Positions 33,766 through 44,066 of a stretch of 64,000 bases of DNA are shown here, in pieces. Each line of letters starts with the position of its first letter. Within the stretch, counting starts at the first letter, position 1. Under the pieces are notes generated by a model. It saw only the letters and a list, made by a program, of their open reading frames with translations, was not told where the DNA came from and made no database searches. Location of the stretch: positions 62,001-126,000 of the forward strand of contig RECP01000063.1 of NCBI GenBank assembly GCA_007693945.1, given 5' to 3'. The DNA is from Spirochaetaceae bacterium (lineage in GTDB: Bacteria > Spirochaetota > Spirochaetia > DSM-27196 > PWMO01). A program made the position numbers and the translations under genes.

Positions 33766-36700
33766 CTAGTTTGCGGGTACCCAGAGGAAGTACTGAATCT
33801 GCGCCCCCGAGCCGAAAGCAGTGTGCAGACTCATGACCCCGTTCCGTTCCCCGATGTTGTCAACGATTAGACGCGTTTCGCGGTCCAATTCGCCTTCATA
33901 CCCCACCACCGGAGCCAGGTGTCCTGAGGAATGCGGGCGCGGCTGGGAAGCAATTACCAGCAGGCCGTTGCGTCCGGCGGAGGCCGCCAGTGTCTGGTTG
34001 ACTTCGACGAAGCGGCCGTTGGCGTTTGCCACGCCTTCGGTGAGCAAAGTGTGGATATCGTTGGCAGTGCGCTGCGTGCCGCCAAGATTCTGCAGGTTGG
34101 GAGCACCATAGGCCATCGAGAACTCGTTTGTACTGAGGTTGCAGAAGTAATCGAGACCGCGGTAACCCTGCGAGAGCTGCGCTATGGCATCCAATCGGTC
34201 ATGCTCACGCCAATAGAGGTGCTCGAGCCCCGCGTTCTGGTACAGCTCCTGAACCCCGTTGTGATGCGCCAGATTCGCGCTGACCGCGCCGCGGTTCTCG
34301 ACCATTCGCTGTACGTGTTCGTACTGGCTCCGGCCGATCGGGGTGCGGGCCAGTTCACGGAGTGTCCCGTCGCGGTAGGCAACTTCGACTTCCAGGTAGT
34401 CCGCGCCGTCGGCAACGAAGTGAGTGAAGGTTGCGCCGGGCGACCGTCCACCGCTCGTCCGGAATGCAGCACGAAATGCATACTGATTATCACTCACAGT
34501 GTCCGAGGCTGTCGCGCGTGCCGCCGGGTCGCCGGTGGTGAAGATGTTGTAGAGATTGTCCTGCGGAAAGACCTCGCGAGCCTGAAGCTCCCCTAGCTGC
34601 GCCACGTAGCGTGCTGTCGCCGTGCCGCCCTGACCTCCGTACACTGCTTCGGCAAACAGCTGCGGCAGTTCTTCGACTGCAGCAAGGGCCTTTCCCACTC
34701 CCCGCAGGTTGTTCTCTGCAATCAGCTGGCCGGTAAATGCCGCGCCGTCAAGCAGCGGCCTGTCGCCGCCTGTACCACGGTTATCCGCAATCAGCATGCT
34801 GCCCAGCAGAGCCTCTCTCGAAGCTGCAGCGCCGGCGCGCTCGATCGCGGTCTCATAGTGGTCGAGGAAGAGGCGCAGGCGCTGTTCGTAGGTCGGACTA
34901 CCGCGATACTCCGTCCCGGCGAACGCCTTTTCCCCGGCGAAGAGATCAGCGGCATTCGCGGTTCCCTGCTCGTAGAACGAATAGGCCAGCTCGAAGCTGC
35001 CTTGCGTATTGAAGTGCGTGGCCAGCAGAAACTCCGCCTGACCGATATCCTGCTGACCCACAGCGACCGACAGTTGCCGATCGAGATAGTTTTCCGGATA
35101 GGTCTCACGCGCGCCAAGAAACAGTGTATTGACGTTTCGTCTGCTCTGTATCCTTCGTACCAGTTCCAGTTCTTCCGACAGCGTTTGGGACTCGGGGGAA
35201 ACACCGGCAAACCGAGCCTCCTCGACGCGGAGCGCCCGGTCCCGTGTTTCCAGAAGACCAGCGCGTATTGTCACCGCACGGTCAATGTCAAACTGCACTC
35301 TCTTCATAAGAAACAACTCGTCGACAGCCGCGGCGGCGCCGGCGAGCCGAGTTGGGCTTACGTCCATACCGGAGTCTCCCAGCGCTACTCTCGATATGCG
35401 TCGGCGGTCGATCTCCAGCTCCACCAGCCCGTGACGAAGCGGCGCTCCGGGAACGGTCTTCCAGTTCCAGCCCCCCAGAGCGGCCACATCGGCCACATTG
35501 ACGAGGTTCAGGGTCGCGTTTCCGGTCACCGCGTAGCGCAGCGTGGTACCGGCGGCCGCACCGGCAAGTGACGACAGCTCGGCGGTGTTGTAGTGTCGCC
35601 GCATGTTGAGATGAGAGAAGCCTCGGGTATCAAGCTGCCACTTGGATTGCAGACCGGTACCAACCGCCGCCGACAGGGCTGCCGAAGCGTACCCCGCGAC
35701 AGCGCTTTGACCGAATACATCCCCGGCGTTGAAGCCGGGCGACTCGATCGCGTGGCGGGCGACCGTTGACGCGAAATGCTGCGTTCCGGCAACCGCAGCA
35801 CTTCCGTGCCAGGTGCTGCCCAGGGCGGCCCCGCTTCCGCTCACACCACCCAGGCCGAGCTCAAGAAACCCCGAGCCGTGGTCGCCGAATCCGGAGAAGA
35901 CACCGCCGATACCGGTTACGGCCGCTCCGGCGGCAAAACTCCGGCCCGCCCTTCCCCAGGCCTGCTGCGCGTCGATCCCGGCCAGCGTTGTATCGAGCGT
36001 CGCAAAGGCTGCCTGATTAGCGGCCGTCAGTGCCAGCGCGACCCACGGCTGCCCGAGTAGGGTTGCCGCCACCGATACTCCCAGTGTCGTTACCCCGCGT
36101 ACGGTTGGAGCTTCGATTGGGAGCCCGGAACTGTCCCACAGCGGAACATCCCACGCAGCGGTCTCGAGCATCGCCATACCGTGCGCCATCCTCGCTTCGT
36201 AGCGCATGAAGCGCAGCATAATCCTGCCGGTTTCGCCGTAGCCGCCATGGCGCACCCGTTCCGGATCGCCCGAACGCATTCGCGGCGCGTATCCCACGTG
36301 ATAGGCAAACAGTCCCTGCATGGCACTGTGGGTACTGTACTGTGCCGAGGCGGAGAACCGTTGCGACTCCTGCTGGACGATTGCCAGAAACGCGCCGTCA
36401 AGACTACCGGCTTCAACCGGCACGACGGCGCTACCGAACAGAAGCTGCAGGTAGTGGTTCAGATTCTCCACCGCTTCGGCAACCGTCGTCTGAATTGCGG
36501 TACCTGACAATCCCTGCAGACGAGACGCGCGCAGGTCGACACCGGTATCGAACGCCGGAGCTTCGAAGTCGCGATAACCGCTGATGCGCTGGGCTTGGCG
36601 CTTCTCTCCGCCCAGCAGAGAGCGGTCCACGACGACACGGCGCCGGAACTCGTTGCCACGAGCCGTATAACCTGCGGCCTCGAGCATGTCCGCAAAACGC

Positions 36701-39700
36701 TTGCGCGTGGTGCGGTTTGCCGTTGCAACCGAACGTTCGATATGCGTCCGCAGCTCGTCAATCTGCCGCGACATCTGGAGCGCGGCCACTTCCGCGGCGC
36801 TGGAATAGACAGCTTCGGTGATCAACTCCGCCGCCGACTCGGCGCTGCGCCGGACGGCGGTCGCTGAGTGCAGCGGCGGAATTCGTGCGGCGATGATGGT
36901 CCCTACCGACCGGGAGTGAGCGTCAACAGCCGACGCCTGCCGCAGAAGTTCCGGCAACCGCGTGTTCTGCAGCACGTTATCCACCGTTTTCCAGGGGGTC
37001 TGCAGCGTGAGTTCCGGTATCACGACGCTGTCAACGCGCGCCCGCAGCGCGCCGGACTCGATTCCCAGCTGACGCGCCAGAACCTGACTTCCGGTCTGCG
37101 CACCGGCCGTAGCAGCGTGTTGGATCCATTGCCTGCGCGACTGCACCAGCAACCCGTGCTTCTGTTGCCACAAGAGGTCCATAGCGGAGTACTCGTCGCG
37201 GTACGAATCGCGCCATTCACTGCGCATTTCAGACAGATCGCCGACCGCCCGCCGCCATTCTTCCCGGCCGACGCGATGCAGCTCGGCCATCACCTCTTCC
37301 CAATCTGCACGGCGGAGCGCCAGCTCGTCGTACTCGAGCGCCAGCCTCTGCTGTTCGGACTTGAACCAGCCTTCAAGCAGTGATTGCTGTAACTCGAAAA
37401 GCCCGGCGGCCGTCAATACCAGTCTGTCGCGCATGCCCGAGCGGGTAAACGCCCGGGCTGTAAACGCCAGATCGAGCCAGTTCCTGCGATACGCCTCGGG
37501 GCTGTAGGCTTCGGGCGCAAAGAGTGCCTCGGTGAGCTCCTGCAGTTCATCGGTGCTTACGGCTTTGCCGTCCGCAACGGCGGCATAACGCCGCAGCATC
37601 TCGGTCCGCCGGTTATCCAGCGCTTTGACCCGTTGGACAACCGCCGCGTCGGCAATCTGCAACTGCGCGTCCACCGCGCTGCGCAGCGCGACCAGGAGTG
37701 CGTCAACTCGCTGCGTGTCGCCGACTCCGCCCGCTGCACGGGCGTCCTCGATGGTTCGTCCAAGGTCTACGGGAGGAGTTGCACTGTTGGCCTGCATCAG
37801 GCGCTGCAGCTGCGCAGCCGCGCTCCGGCCATCGGCAATCAGTGTCAGCGAGCGCACCCGCTCGCCGGTCTGCTCCAGCTCACCCAGCACTCCGGAAACG
37901 CTGCCGGCCAGCGTGAGGAACGCCGTGCGCTCAGTATCACCGGCATTGACGAACCTGGCCATCTGCTGACGCCGACGGCGAATCGGTCTCCACGGTTTGC
38001 TGCCGAACAGTCTCCTGATGAATCCGGTGTTCCTTTTCACGCGCCGTTCCGCGGAGCGCGCCCGTGCCTCGACGTGCTGTACCGCGATGCGCGCCAGATC
38101 CTTTTCGATGAACGGGAGTATGAACGTCTCATCGAACGAGACCGATTCGCTAATCATTACTGTGGTGAAGTAGCGGTACAGTACGAATTGCCGGCTGTCC
38201 TCCATCACCCGATCAAAGGCCAGCGAAGCTTCGGCCGCCAGGAGTTCGTCGACATTTGTCCGGACCCGCGAATGGGCAAGCAAACCGGTAAAATTGCGGT
38301 CCGATGACGCGGCGTGCGTGATCCTCGGCGCAGCCGTGCCGCTGAAGTGCCCGGCCAGCTGTTCGTGGTAGTATGCCAACCCGAAATCGCGCAGGGTTCC
38401 CTGATCAGTTTGCGCCAGCTCGGCCAGCCAGACCATGATCTCGTTGCTGCGCTGCCGCCATTGGCTTGTATCCTGGACATCGAAGTATCCCTGTGCCAGC
38501 ACAAGGTATTCCTCAAGTGGCATTGTGTCGAATCCGGTAAGCTGCACACCGGCTGCCGCCCGCGGATCAGGGGCCAGCAACCGAGCGTCCTGCACAATCA
38601 GAAGCTGCCCCGCGGCATCCCCGATTGCGTGCACGGCTGCAGCGTAGTCTCGCTCCAGTCCGCGTTCCAGGTCAGCTGCATATGAGGACAGCGCGTGCAG
38701 ATAGTCGCGCACCTCAACGAGATGCAACCGCTGCCGCAACGCTTGACTCAGTTGCTCGTCTTCGATACCTGATACGGCGGTCTTCCCGTCATCCGCCGCG
38801 GCCAGCCGTACGGCCGCGAGTACGTCAGCTGCATGGTCACGCTCCGCGATGCGCTGCATCAGCACCCGCTGCGGCGAAGCGTTCGGGAGCGCGTAGCCGC
38901 TGCCGGCGTACTGCATCAGCTCGGCGGCCAGCTGCAGCTCGCGCCTGGCGCTCAGTGCGTTCCGGTTGAGCTCTTCGAGCTCTTGATGTGCACCGGACAT
39001 CTGCCCGGCCAACCGTTCAATCTGGTCAACGAGTGTACGCTGCGCGTTGCGCGCCTGTTCGACCCGCAGCAGCGCCGCGTCGGCTTTCTGTCTGGCAGGC
39101 AGCACGTAGCCGTGGTAGTAGCTGTCACCGTCTTCCTGCCGTTGCTGCAGCCCGGTCTGCAGTTCGCGTATGCGCTGCCGATCACGTATCAGCTGGTCCT
39201 CGCGCGACTGAAATCGATCGCGCAGCAACGACAGCGGATAAGCCTCGTCGGTCGGCTCGCCCGCTGCAACCTCCTGCAGCAGAACAACAGTCGCGGCTAC
39301 CAGAGAACGCACTCTTTCCCAGGTTTCGCCGCTCGGCTGACTCCCGGCCACAACCTGCTGCACGGCCCACAGAAGATGCGGTGGCAGCGACTGCGTATCA
39401 AACAGTAGTGCAAACCGCGTCGCTATATCGCTCTTGTCGCGGTCAAGGGCCTCCAACGTTTTCCGCAGCGACTCCGCACGCTCACCGTTTACGGAAGCCG
39501 CCCACGCGGGAACAATGTCCCACATATCTTCGAAGACTTCCCGGATCAGAGTGAGCTCTTGCCGATCCGCAGTTGAATCGAGCATCCGCTGCAGGTACAT
39601 GCTGTGTGTCACGGTGGAGTCATCGATCTCGGGCAGCTGCAACAGCTCTACGATCAGGCGCAGTCGTTGCAGTTCGCGCGTCGCGACAGAACGCAACTGC

Positions 39701-41841
39701 TGCCAGGCGGCTTCGGCCCTCGAAGCATTCCCGGTATACGTGCCGTAGTGCAGGTCCGCGTGGTGCGCCGACAGCAGGGCCTCCACGTCTGGTTCATGGA
39801 CATCGAAGCCGTGCGACAACAGATGCAACCGCAACTGCTCGACGGATACTTGCGGATCGTAGGCCTGCAATAGCGCATCCACCGCAACCGAACGCGCCTG
39901 CGCCTGATCGAGCTGCGAGGGTTCGCCTTCGTCCGACTGTACAATGGCCGCGATGACCTCGGACGCCTCGGCGGTGAGGTCACTGCTCCGCCTGGCCTCG
40001 GCGGCCTGAATGTAGTGCAGCAACTGTTGGTAGCGATCTGACTCAAACCACTGCGACACGGACTGCTTCAGACTGGCGAGTGTACGTTGCATTGCCGCGA
40101 CGTCGCCGGCATCCCACAGCTCGCGATGCGTCTGGTAGAGCCGGCTTGCCTGGTCGGCCGTCTGCTGTTCAGCAGCCAGGTCGAGAGTCTGCTGGTGCAG
40201 ATGCTGCTGAAGGTTCTCGAAGCGGTCGGACAGTCGCCCAATCAGGGAAAGCTGCTCACGGTAGCGCCGTTCGGCGGCATCGAGCGCGCTCTGGGCCACC
40301 GCATGTCGCTGCCGTGTCTGCGCCTCGGTGTCGCGTCCCGCAGATTGATCCTGCGCGTAGTGAAGAACGGCCTGCGCCGCTGTGACGCGGGCGTCGAGCA
40401 TCTCAAGGCGCGCTTCAAGTTGCGCGATTTCGCGCGCCGCGGCATCATGTGCGGTTACCGCAAACCGCTCGGTGAGCTCGTCGCGCAGCCGCCTGATGCC
40501 GGCCTCGCTACCGGTAGCGAGTCGGTCCGCATCGGCCAGCAGCTGGTTCCAGAACTCAAGCTGGCGGGCAACCTGATCCGCAGTAGTGCCATGCGCGTGA
40601 CTGCCGTCCGGCAGCCGGATCAGCTCACTCTGCAGAACCTTCAGGTTCGACTCCGCCAGGTCCCGCGCCTCTTCCGCGCGGTCAACGTTCTGAAGCTGTG
40701 CCTCCAGCTCGGCGATCAGCAGAACGGACCGCGCATCAACTGCAACCGTCATGTCGCTGATCACGTCCTGATAGTCGCGTTCGAACCGGCTCATCGCTTC
40801 GACCCATCTTCGGCGCCCTTGCTCGAACAACACGGTCATCTCGTCGATCCAGGCAGCGCGTGAATCGGCCACCTTCACAAATGCCGCGTCCCAGGCGCGC
40901 TCTGCCTCGAGGTAGGAAGTCTGTGCCGCGCTCTCCCAGTGCAGCCGGTCGTGCATCAGGCGCTGTTCGGCACGCTGCCATTGCTCGAGCCCTTGCTCGA
41001 GCCCGCTGCGGAAGCTCTCTTCCCATCGCCGGGCATCCACGATCAACTGCGCCGGTGTCGCGGTGTGATCGTGATCGGCGGAGTGTCCCAATCGTTGCCG
41101 AAGATCATCGACCGCCAACCTGGTCTGCAGCGCGGTCGCGTTCAGCGTCTCGGCGGCGTTGTGCTCTTCGGCTTTCCGACGCAGTGACCGGGTATCACGC
41201 AACCGCAACTGCAGCAGACGACTGTAGGCGTGCGTAACCAGGCGCTGCTGTTCACGGCGCACGCGTGCGCTCTGCATTTCAAACCGCTCGTGAAGCGCAC
41301 TGCGCACAAGCTGGCGTTGCCCAGGATCGATTGCCGTCAGCAAGCCGTCAAGCTGACCCTGCGCATCCGCATACCATGTCTGAAACCATGCTTCACCGGC
41401 CGCATCGACGGTGCGCCGCCATTCGTCAAGGTCGGACTGCACGCTGCCCGGATCACGCAGCAACGGGTAACCGGTCTCGTCCCTTACAATTGCACCTTGA
41501 TCCAGAATGAAGCCGAACTCGCGATTGCGCTTCTCCAGCTCGCCGGACAACCCCGCAAAATCGGGAAGCGCCAGACCGCCCAGCAGCCAGTCGGCGAGGC
41601 GCCGTTCGAGCGCGATACGCGCGTGATCACGCTCTCGTTCGGTCACGCCTTCGAGGCCCATGTAGGCGATTGCGCGCCAGCTGTCGGCGGAATGCTCCAG
41701 GTCGGCACGGTCAAAGTGCATTTCCAGGCTTCGCCGGACGCCAGCGCTGAGATACACATCTTCACCCGGCAGCCATGCGGCGCTCAGCAGCAGCAACCCG
41801 GCTGCAACGCGCGGATCGAAACGGCGGCCGCGGCTCACCAC
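33766..41841 (-). CDS. Giant exported helical protein with C-terminal papain-fold domain
   Basis: About 2691 residues from the GTG at 41841. Signal peptide FDPRVAAGLLLLSAAWLPG at about 9-26. Residues 30 to about 1650 are almost wholly alpha-helical and coiled-coil prone. Residues near 1750-2100 form a glycine-rich region with GLFAYHVGYAPRM, GYGETGRIMLRFMRYEAR and LNLVNVADVAALG, which recalls the long Leptospira protein family (TIGR04388, from memory). The last 125 residues look like an NlpC/CHAP-type papain fold: Cys in YFCNLSTNEFS (near 2567), His in SSGHLAPVVGYEG (near 2641). An ATG at 41976 has a strong AGGAGGAG site but would overlap the divergent gene and displace the signal peptide. Followed by the WG-repeat gene. 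Confidence 0.8.
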   Translation of the reverse strand: MVSRGRRFDPRVAAGLLLLSAAWLPGEDVYLSAGVRRSLEMHFDRADLEHSADSWRAIAYMGLEGVTERERDHARIALERRLADWLLGGLALPDFAGLSGELEKRNREFGFILDQGAIVRDETGYPLLRDPGSVQSDLDEWRRTVDAAGEAWFQTWYADAQGQLDGLLTAIDPGQRQLVRSALHERFEMQSARVRREQQRLVTHAYSRLLQLRLRDTRSLRRKAEEHNAAETLNATALQTRLAVDDLRQRLGHSADHDHTATPAQLIVDARRWEESFRSGLEQGLEQWQRAEQRLMHDRLHWESAAQTSYLEAERAWDAAFVKVADSRAAWIDEMTVLFEQGRRRWVEAMSRFERDYQDVISDMTVAVDARSVLLIAELEAQLQNVDRAEEARDLAESNLKVLQSELIRLPDGSHAHGTTADQVARQLEFWNQLLADADRLATGSEAGIRRLRDELTERFAVTAHDAAAREIAQLEARLEMLDARVTAAQAVLHYAQDQSAGRDTEAQTRQRHAVAQSALDAAERRYREQLSLIGRLSDRFENLQQHLHQQTLDLAAEQQTADQASRLYQTHRELWDAGDVAAMQRTLASLKQSVSQWFESDRYQQLLHYIQAAEARRSSDLTAEASEVIAAIVQSDEGEPSQLDQAQARSVAVDALLQAYDPQVSVEQLRLHLLSHGFDVHEPDVEALLSAHHADLHYGTYTGNASRAEAAWQQLRSVATRELQRLRLIVELLQLPEIDDSTVTHSMYLQRMLDSTADRQELTLIREVFEDMWDIVPAWAASVNGERAESLRKTLEALDRDKSDIATRFALLFDTQSLPPHLLWAVQQVVAGSQPSGETWERVRSLVAATVVLLQEVAAGEPTDEAYPLSLLRDRFQSREDQLIRDRQRIRELQTGLQQRQEDGDSYYHGYVLPARQKADAALLRVEQARNAQRTLVDQIERLAGQMSGAHQELEELNRNALSARRELQLAAELMQYAGSGYALPNASPQRVLMQRIAERDHAADVLAAVRLAAADDGKTAVSGIEDEQLSQALRQRLHLVEVRDYLHALSSYAADLERGLERDYAAAVHAIGDAAGQLLIVQDARLLAPDPRAAAGVQLTGFDTMPLEEYLVLAQGYFDVQDTSQWRQRSNEIMVWLAELAQTDQGTLRDFGLAYYHEQLAGHFSGTAAPRITHAASSDRNFTGLLAHSRVRTNVDELLAAEASLAFDRVMEDSRQFVLYRYFTTVMISESVSFDETFILPFIEKDLARIAVQHVEARARSAERRVKRNTGFIRRLFGSKPWRPIRRRRQQMARFVNAGDTERTAFLTLAGSVSGVLGELEQTGERVRSLTLIADGRSAAAQLQRLMQANSATPPVDLGRTIEDARAAGGVGDTQRVDALLVALRSAVDAQLQIADAAVVQRVKALDNRRTEMLRRYAAVADGKAVSTDELQELTEALFAPEAYSPEAYRRNWLDLAFTARAFTRSGMRDRLVLTAAGLFELQQSLLEGWFKSEQQRLALEYDELALRRADWEEVMAELHRVGREEWRRAVGDLSEMRSEWRDSYRDEYSAMDLLWQQKHGLLVQSRRQWIQHAATAGAQTGSQVLARQLGIESGALRARVDSVVIPELTLQTPWKTVDNVLQNTRLPELLRQASAVDAHSRSVGTIIAARIPPLHSATAVRRSAESAAELITEAVYSSAAEVAALQMSRQIDELRTHIERSVATANRTTRKRFADMLEAAGYTARGNEFRRRVVVDRSLLGGEKRQAQRISGYRDFEAPAFDTGVDLRASRLQGLSGTAIQTTVAEAVENLNHYLQLLFGSAVVPVEAGSLDGAFLAIVQQESQRFSASAQYSTHSAMQGLFAYHVGYAPRMRSGDPERVRHGGYGETGRIMLRFMRYEARMAHGMAMLETAAWDVPLWDSSGLPIEAPTVRGVTTLGVSVAATLLGQPWVALALTAANQAAFATLDTTLAGIDAQQAWGRAGRSFAAGAAVTGIGGVFSGFGDHGSGFLELGLGGVSGSGAALGSTWHGSAAVAGTQHFASTVARHAIESPGFNAGDVFGQSAVAGYASAALSAAVGTGLQSKWQLDTRGFSHLNMRRHYNTAELSSLAGAAAGTTLRYAVTGNATLNLVNVADVAALGGWNWKTVPGAPLRHGLVELEIDRRRISRVALGDSGMDVSPTRLAGAAAAVDELFLMKRVQFDIDRAVTIRAGLLETRDRALRVEEARFAGVSPESQTLSEELELVRRIQSRRNVNTLFLGARETYPENYLDRQLSVAVGQQDIGQAEFLLATHFNTQGSFELAYSFYEQGTANAADLFAGEKAFAGTEYRGSPTYEQRLRLFLDHYETAIERAGAAASREALLGSMLIADNRGTGGDRPLLDGAAFTGQLIAENNLRGVGKALAAVEELPQLFAEAVYGGQGGTATARYVAQLGELQAREVFPQDNLYNIFTTGDPAARATASDTVSDNQYAFRAAFRTSGGRSPGATFTHFVADGADYLEVEVAYRDGTLRELARTPIGRSQYEHVQRMVENRGAVSANLAHHNGVQELYQNAGLEHLYWREHDRLDAIAQLSQGYRGLDYFCNLSTNEFSMAYGAPNLQNLGGTQRTANDIHTLLTEGVANANGRFVEVNQTLAASAGRNGLLVIASQPRPHSSGHLAPVVGYEGELDRETRLIVDNIGERNGVMSLHTAFGSGAQIQYFLWVPAN

Positions 41842-41919
41842 GGGCGGCGCGCCGGCTGGTCTCCTGCAAGGGACCAAATCGGTCGATTGTGCCCCGCAAA
41901 GACCGTGTTTTTCGGGATT

Positions 41920-41936
41920 CGCGCCGAACGGGCGCG
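41920..41936. promoter_or_regulatory. Dyad between the giant gene and the RND operon
   Basis: CGCGCC-GAACG-GGCGCG forms a 6-bp palindromic stem 14 bases before the TPR gene start, in the 109-base divergent gap. It could be an operator or an mRNA hairpin. No convincing -35/-10 pair was found here. Confidence 0.3.
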
Positions 41937-41950
41937 TTAACAGGGGTAAT

Positions 41951-42610
41951 ATGAAACAGAAAGCGTTGAATACCATGCTACTCCTCCTCCTCTGGTTTCT
42001 GCCGGCTGTCGGCGCCGTTACCTGCAGCGTGGTACGTTCTCACACTCCGCGGGCCGCCCCGGAAGCACTCTATGAGCGGGCGCTGCAGTACTACCACAAC
42101 GGCCGGATCACGGCTGCGCGCCGTCTTCTGGAACAGCAATCGGCCTCGACCGGACGCGATCTCCGCAGCGCCTACCTTCTGGGGCGCGTGCTGTTCTTCG
42201 ACAACGCCGCGGAAGCGGCGCAGCGCGTGCTGCAGCGCGCTCTGGACCGTCATCCCTGCCATGTAGACACGCGAAGATTTCTCGCCAGAATTCAGATTTC
42301 GCTGCATGATTTTGAATCAGCAGAGAAAAACCTGCTGTTACTGCTTTCACAGACCTCCGAAGATCCGGACGTACTGATGATGCTGGCGCGTGTTGCTGCC
42401 GCGCGCGGAAAGACCGCCGCGGCCATCGAACTCTATCGCCGCTCGATTCTGTTCACCGAGCGGCTGGCGGAAGCGCACATTGAGCTGGCGCATATGTACC
42501 GCGCTGCCGGGCTTGGGCAACGATCTGATGAGGAACTGAAGCTGGCCCTCAGGCTGCTGCCGGCCGATCACCCCTTGCGGCGGCCGGTCATGTCGCTGCT
42601 GCAGCGGTGA
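41951..42610 (+). CDS. Exported TPR protein, first gene of the RND operon
   Basis: Protein of 219 residues. The N-terminal segment LNTMLLLLLWFLPAVGAVTC is a signal peptide; a Cys at its end is not in a standard lipobox, so lipidation is doubtful. The rest is about four tetratricopeptide repeats (ALYERALQYYHNGRITAARR, YLLGRVLFFDNAAEAAQRVL and similar), a protein-interaction scaffold. SD AGGGG. It is followed by the channel gene after 28 bp and may assemble or position the pump (inference). Confidence 0.75.
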   Translation: MKQKALNTMLLLLLWFLPAVGAVTCSVVRSHTPRAAPEALYERALQYYHNGRITAARRLLEQQSASTGRDLRSAYLLGRVLFFDNAAEAAQRVLQRALDRHPCHVDTRRFLARIQISLHDFESAEKNLLLLLSQTSEDPDVLMMLARVAAARGKTAAAIELYRRSILFTERLAEAHIELAHMYRAAGLGQRSDEELKLALRLLPADHPLRRPVMSLLQR

Positions 42611-42638
42611 CGGACCCGGGGCCGCAAGGAGTCCCTGC

Positions 42639-44066
42639 GTGCTGCGCCGCACCGTAAAACCCTTCCGTCTTGTTGCCGCGGCGGCTCTACTGCTCTGCGG
42701 CGGCAGCGGTACTGCCGCCCGTACCCATCCACCGCCAGCCCCGCTGACGATCGAAGCCGCCATCGCCCGGGCACTGGCGATGGACAGGCAGCTTGAATAC
42801 CTGCGGCTGGACCATACACTCGAGGAGGCGCGCTACCGGCTCTCAATCCGTGAGTTCCTGCCGACCATCGCCGTGGCCTACAGCGGCTCCGACTCGGTGA
42901 GTTACGGAGCACCGGATTCCCGCTCTCGCCGGTTGACCCTCAGTGTGCAGCAGTTGGTCTTTGGCGGACAACGCAGAATTCACAGCAGGAGACTGCGTCG
43001 GACCGAACTCAACATCGAGCAGTTAGAGCTGCTGGCAGAAGCCGAGCGGACTACGGTCGACGTGATTGAACTGTTTATCGAGTTCCTGGGACTCAAACAG
43101 CAGAACCGCATCCTGCACGAAACCCTGGAGCTTTCACGGCAACAGCAGAGTATCGCCGCCGAGGAGTTCGCCCTCGGTACAATCAACGAACTGCAACTGC
43201 TCGAGGTTGACCTGATGAGTCGTGACCTGGCACTCGAACTGCGACAGTCCGAGAGCGAGAAACGACAACTGCGCGCAGGTCTGGCACAGTTGCTGAGACT
43301 GGACCTTGCGGCTACCGGCGAACCTCACGGCAGCATCGACGGCCGGTTTCGCGGCCACATCGATTCCCGCTCCATCGAACGGCACCGCGCCCGAATAGCC
43401 GCCGCCAATCTCGACGTGCTGCGGGCCGGCCATGATCTGGCGCTGGCGCAAGAGCAACAGCGCCGGACACGGCGATTCCGGGTCCCCGACATCCGGCTCA
43501 GGGCTGATGTGACCTCCGCGGCGGACCGTTTTCCACTGAGCGAGCACGGCTACAGCGTCGGCGTCAGCTTCGATTTCGCCGTACCGTTCATCCCGACCGA
43601 AACCACCGTCAGCGCCGGCAGACAGACGCCGGCCGAACGCTCACGCTCTCTTTCCGGAACACTGCGCCCCGGGGACAACATCGACGCGCTCCTGGATCGT
43701 TCGGCGGTCGAAATCGCCGTGCGGCGCAGCCGCACACGGCACGAGGAGATTCTGCTCAAGAGTCAGACGGCTTTCGACCGATACGCGGTCGAACTGGAAC
43801 ACCACCGCGGCGCGCTCGAGATCCTCGAGGCGCGCGACGAAGTCGAGACTCGTCGCACCGAGATCGAGCGTCTCCGCCTGCAGCTGGGAGAGATAACCCC
43901 CGTCGCGTATCTGGAAGCGGAAGTGGCACGCGCCAGGCTGAGAATCGCGATCACGCACAGCGTGGTGGCGCTCTTCAGAACCGAAGTGGCCATCCTGCGG
44001 CTCTCCGGTGCCGGGACCTTCGAGCCTGCCTATAGGCGCCTGATTACAACCGGAGAGCGCAGGTGA
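42639..44066 (+). CDS. TolC-like outer-membrane channel
   Basis: Outer-membrane efflux protein of 475 residues. Signal peptide VAAAALLLCGGSGTAA. Two halves follow the TolC pattern of paired helices with beta-strand hairpins (IAVAYSGSDSVSYGAPDSRS in the first half, YSVGVSFDFAVPF in the second), rich in R/E/L helical segments. It would form the trimeric exit duct for the RND pump. GTG start with SD AAGGAG. Its stop overlaps the adaptor start as GTGA. Confidence 0.82.
   Translation: MLRRTVKPFRLVAAAALLLCGGSGTAARTHPPPAPLTIEAAIARALAMDRQLEYLRLDHTLEEARYRLSIREFLPTIAVAYSGSDSVSYGAPDSRSRRLTLSVQQLVFGGQRRIHSRRLRRTELNIEQLELLAEAERTTVDVIELFIEFLGLKQQNRILHETLELSRQQQSIAAEEFALGTINELQLLEVDLMSRDLALELRQSESEKRQLRAGLAQLLRLDLAATGEPHGSIDGRFRGHIDSRSIERHRARIAAANLDVLRAGHDLALAQEQQRRTRRFRVPDIRLRADVTSAADRFPLSEHGYSVGVSFDFAVPFIPTETTVSAGRQTPAERSRSLSGTLRPGDNIDALLDRSAVEIAVRRSRTRHEEILLKSQTAFDRYAVELEHHRGALEILEARDEVETRRTEIERLRLQLGEITPVAYLEAEVARARLRIAITHSVVALFRTEVAILRLSGAGTFEPAYRRLITTGERR

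Noticed and set aside
41842-41976. ATG at 41976 as start of the giant protein
   Set aside because: Despite a strong AGGAGGAG site it overlaps the divergent TPR gene, and that site is the complement of the Leu codons of the TPR signal peptide. The signal peptide of the giant begins after 41841. Not fully excluded.
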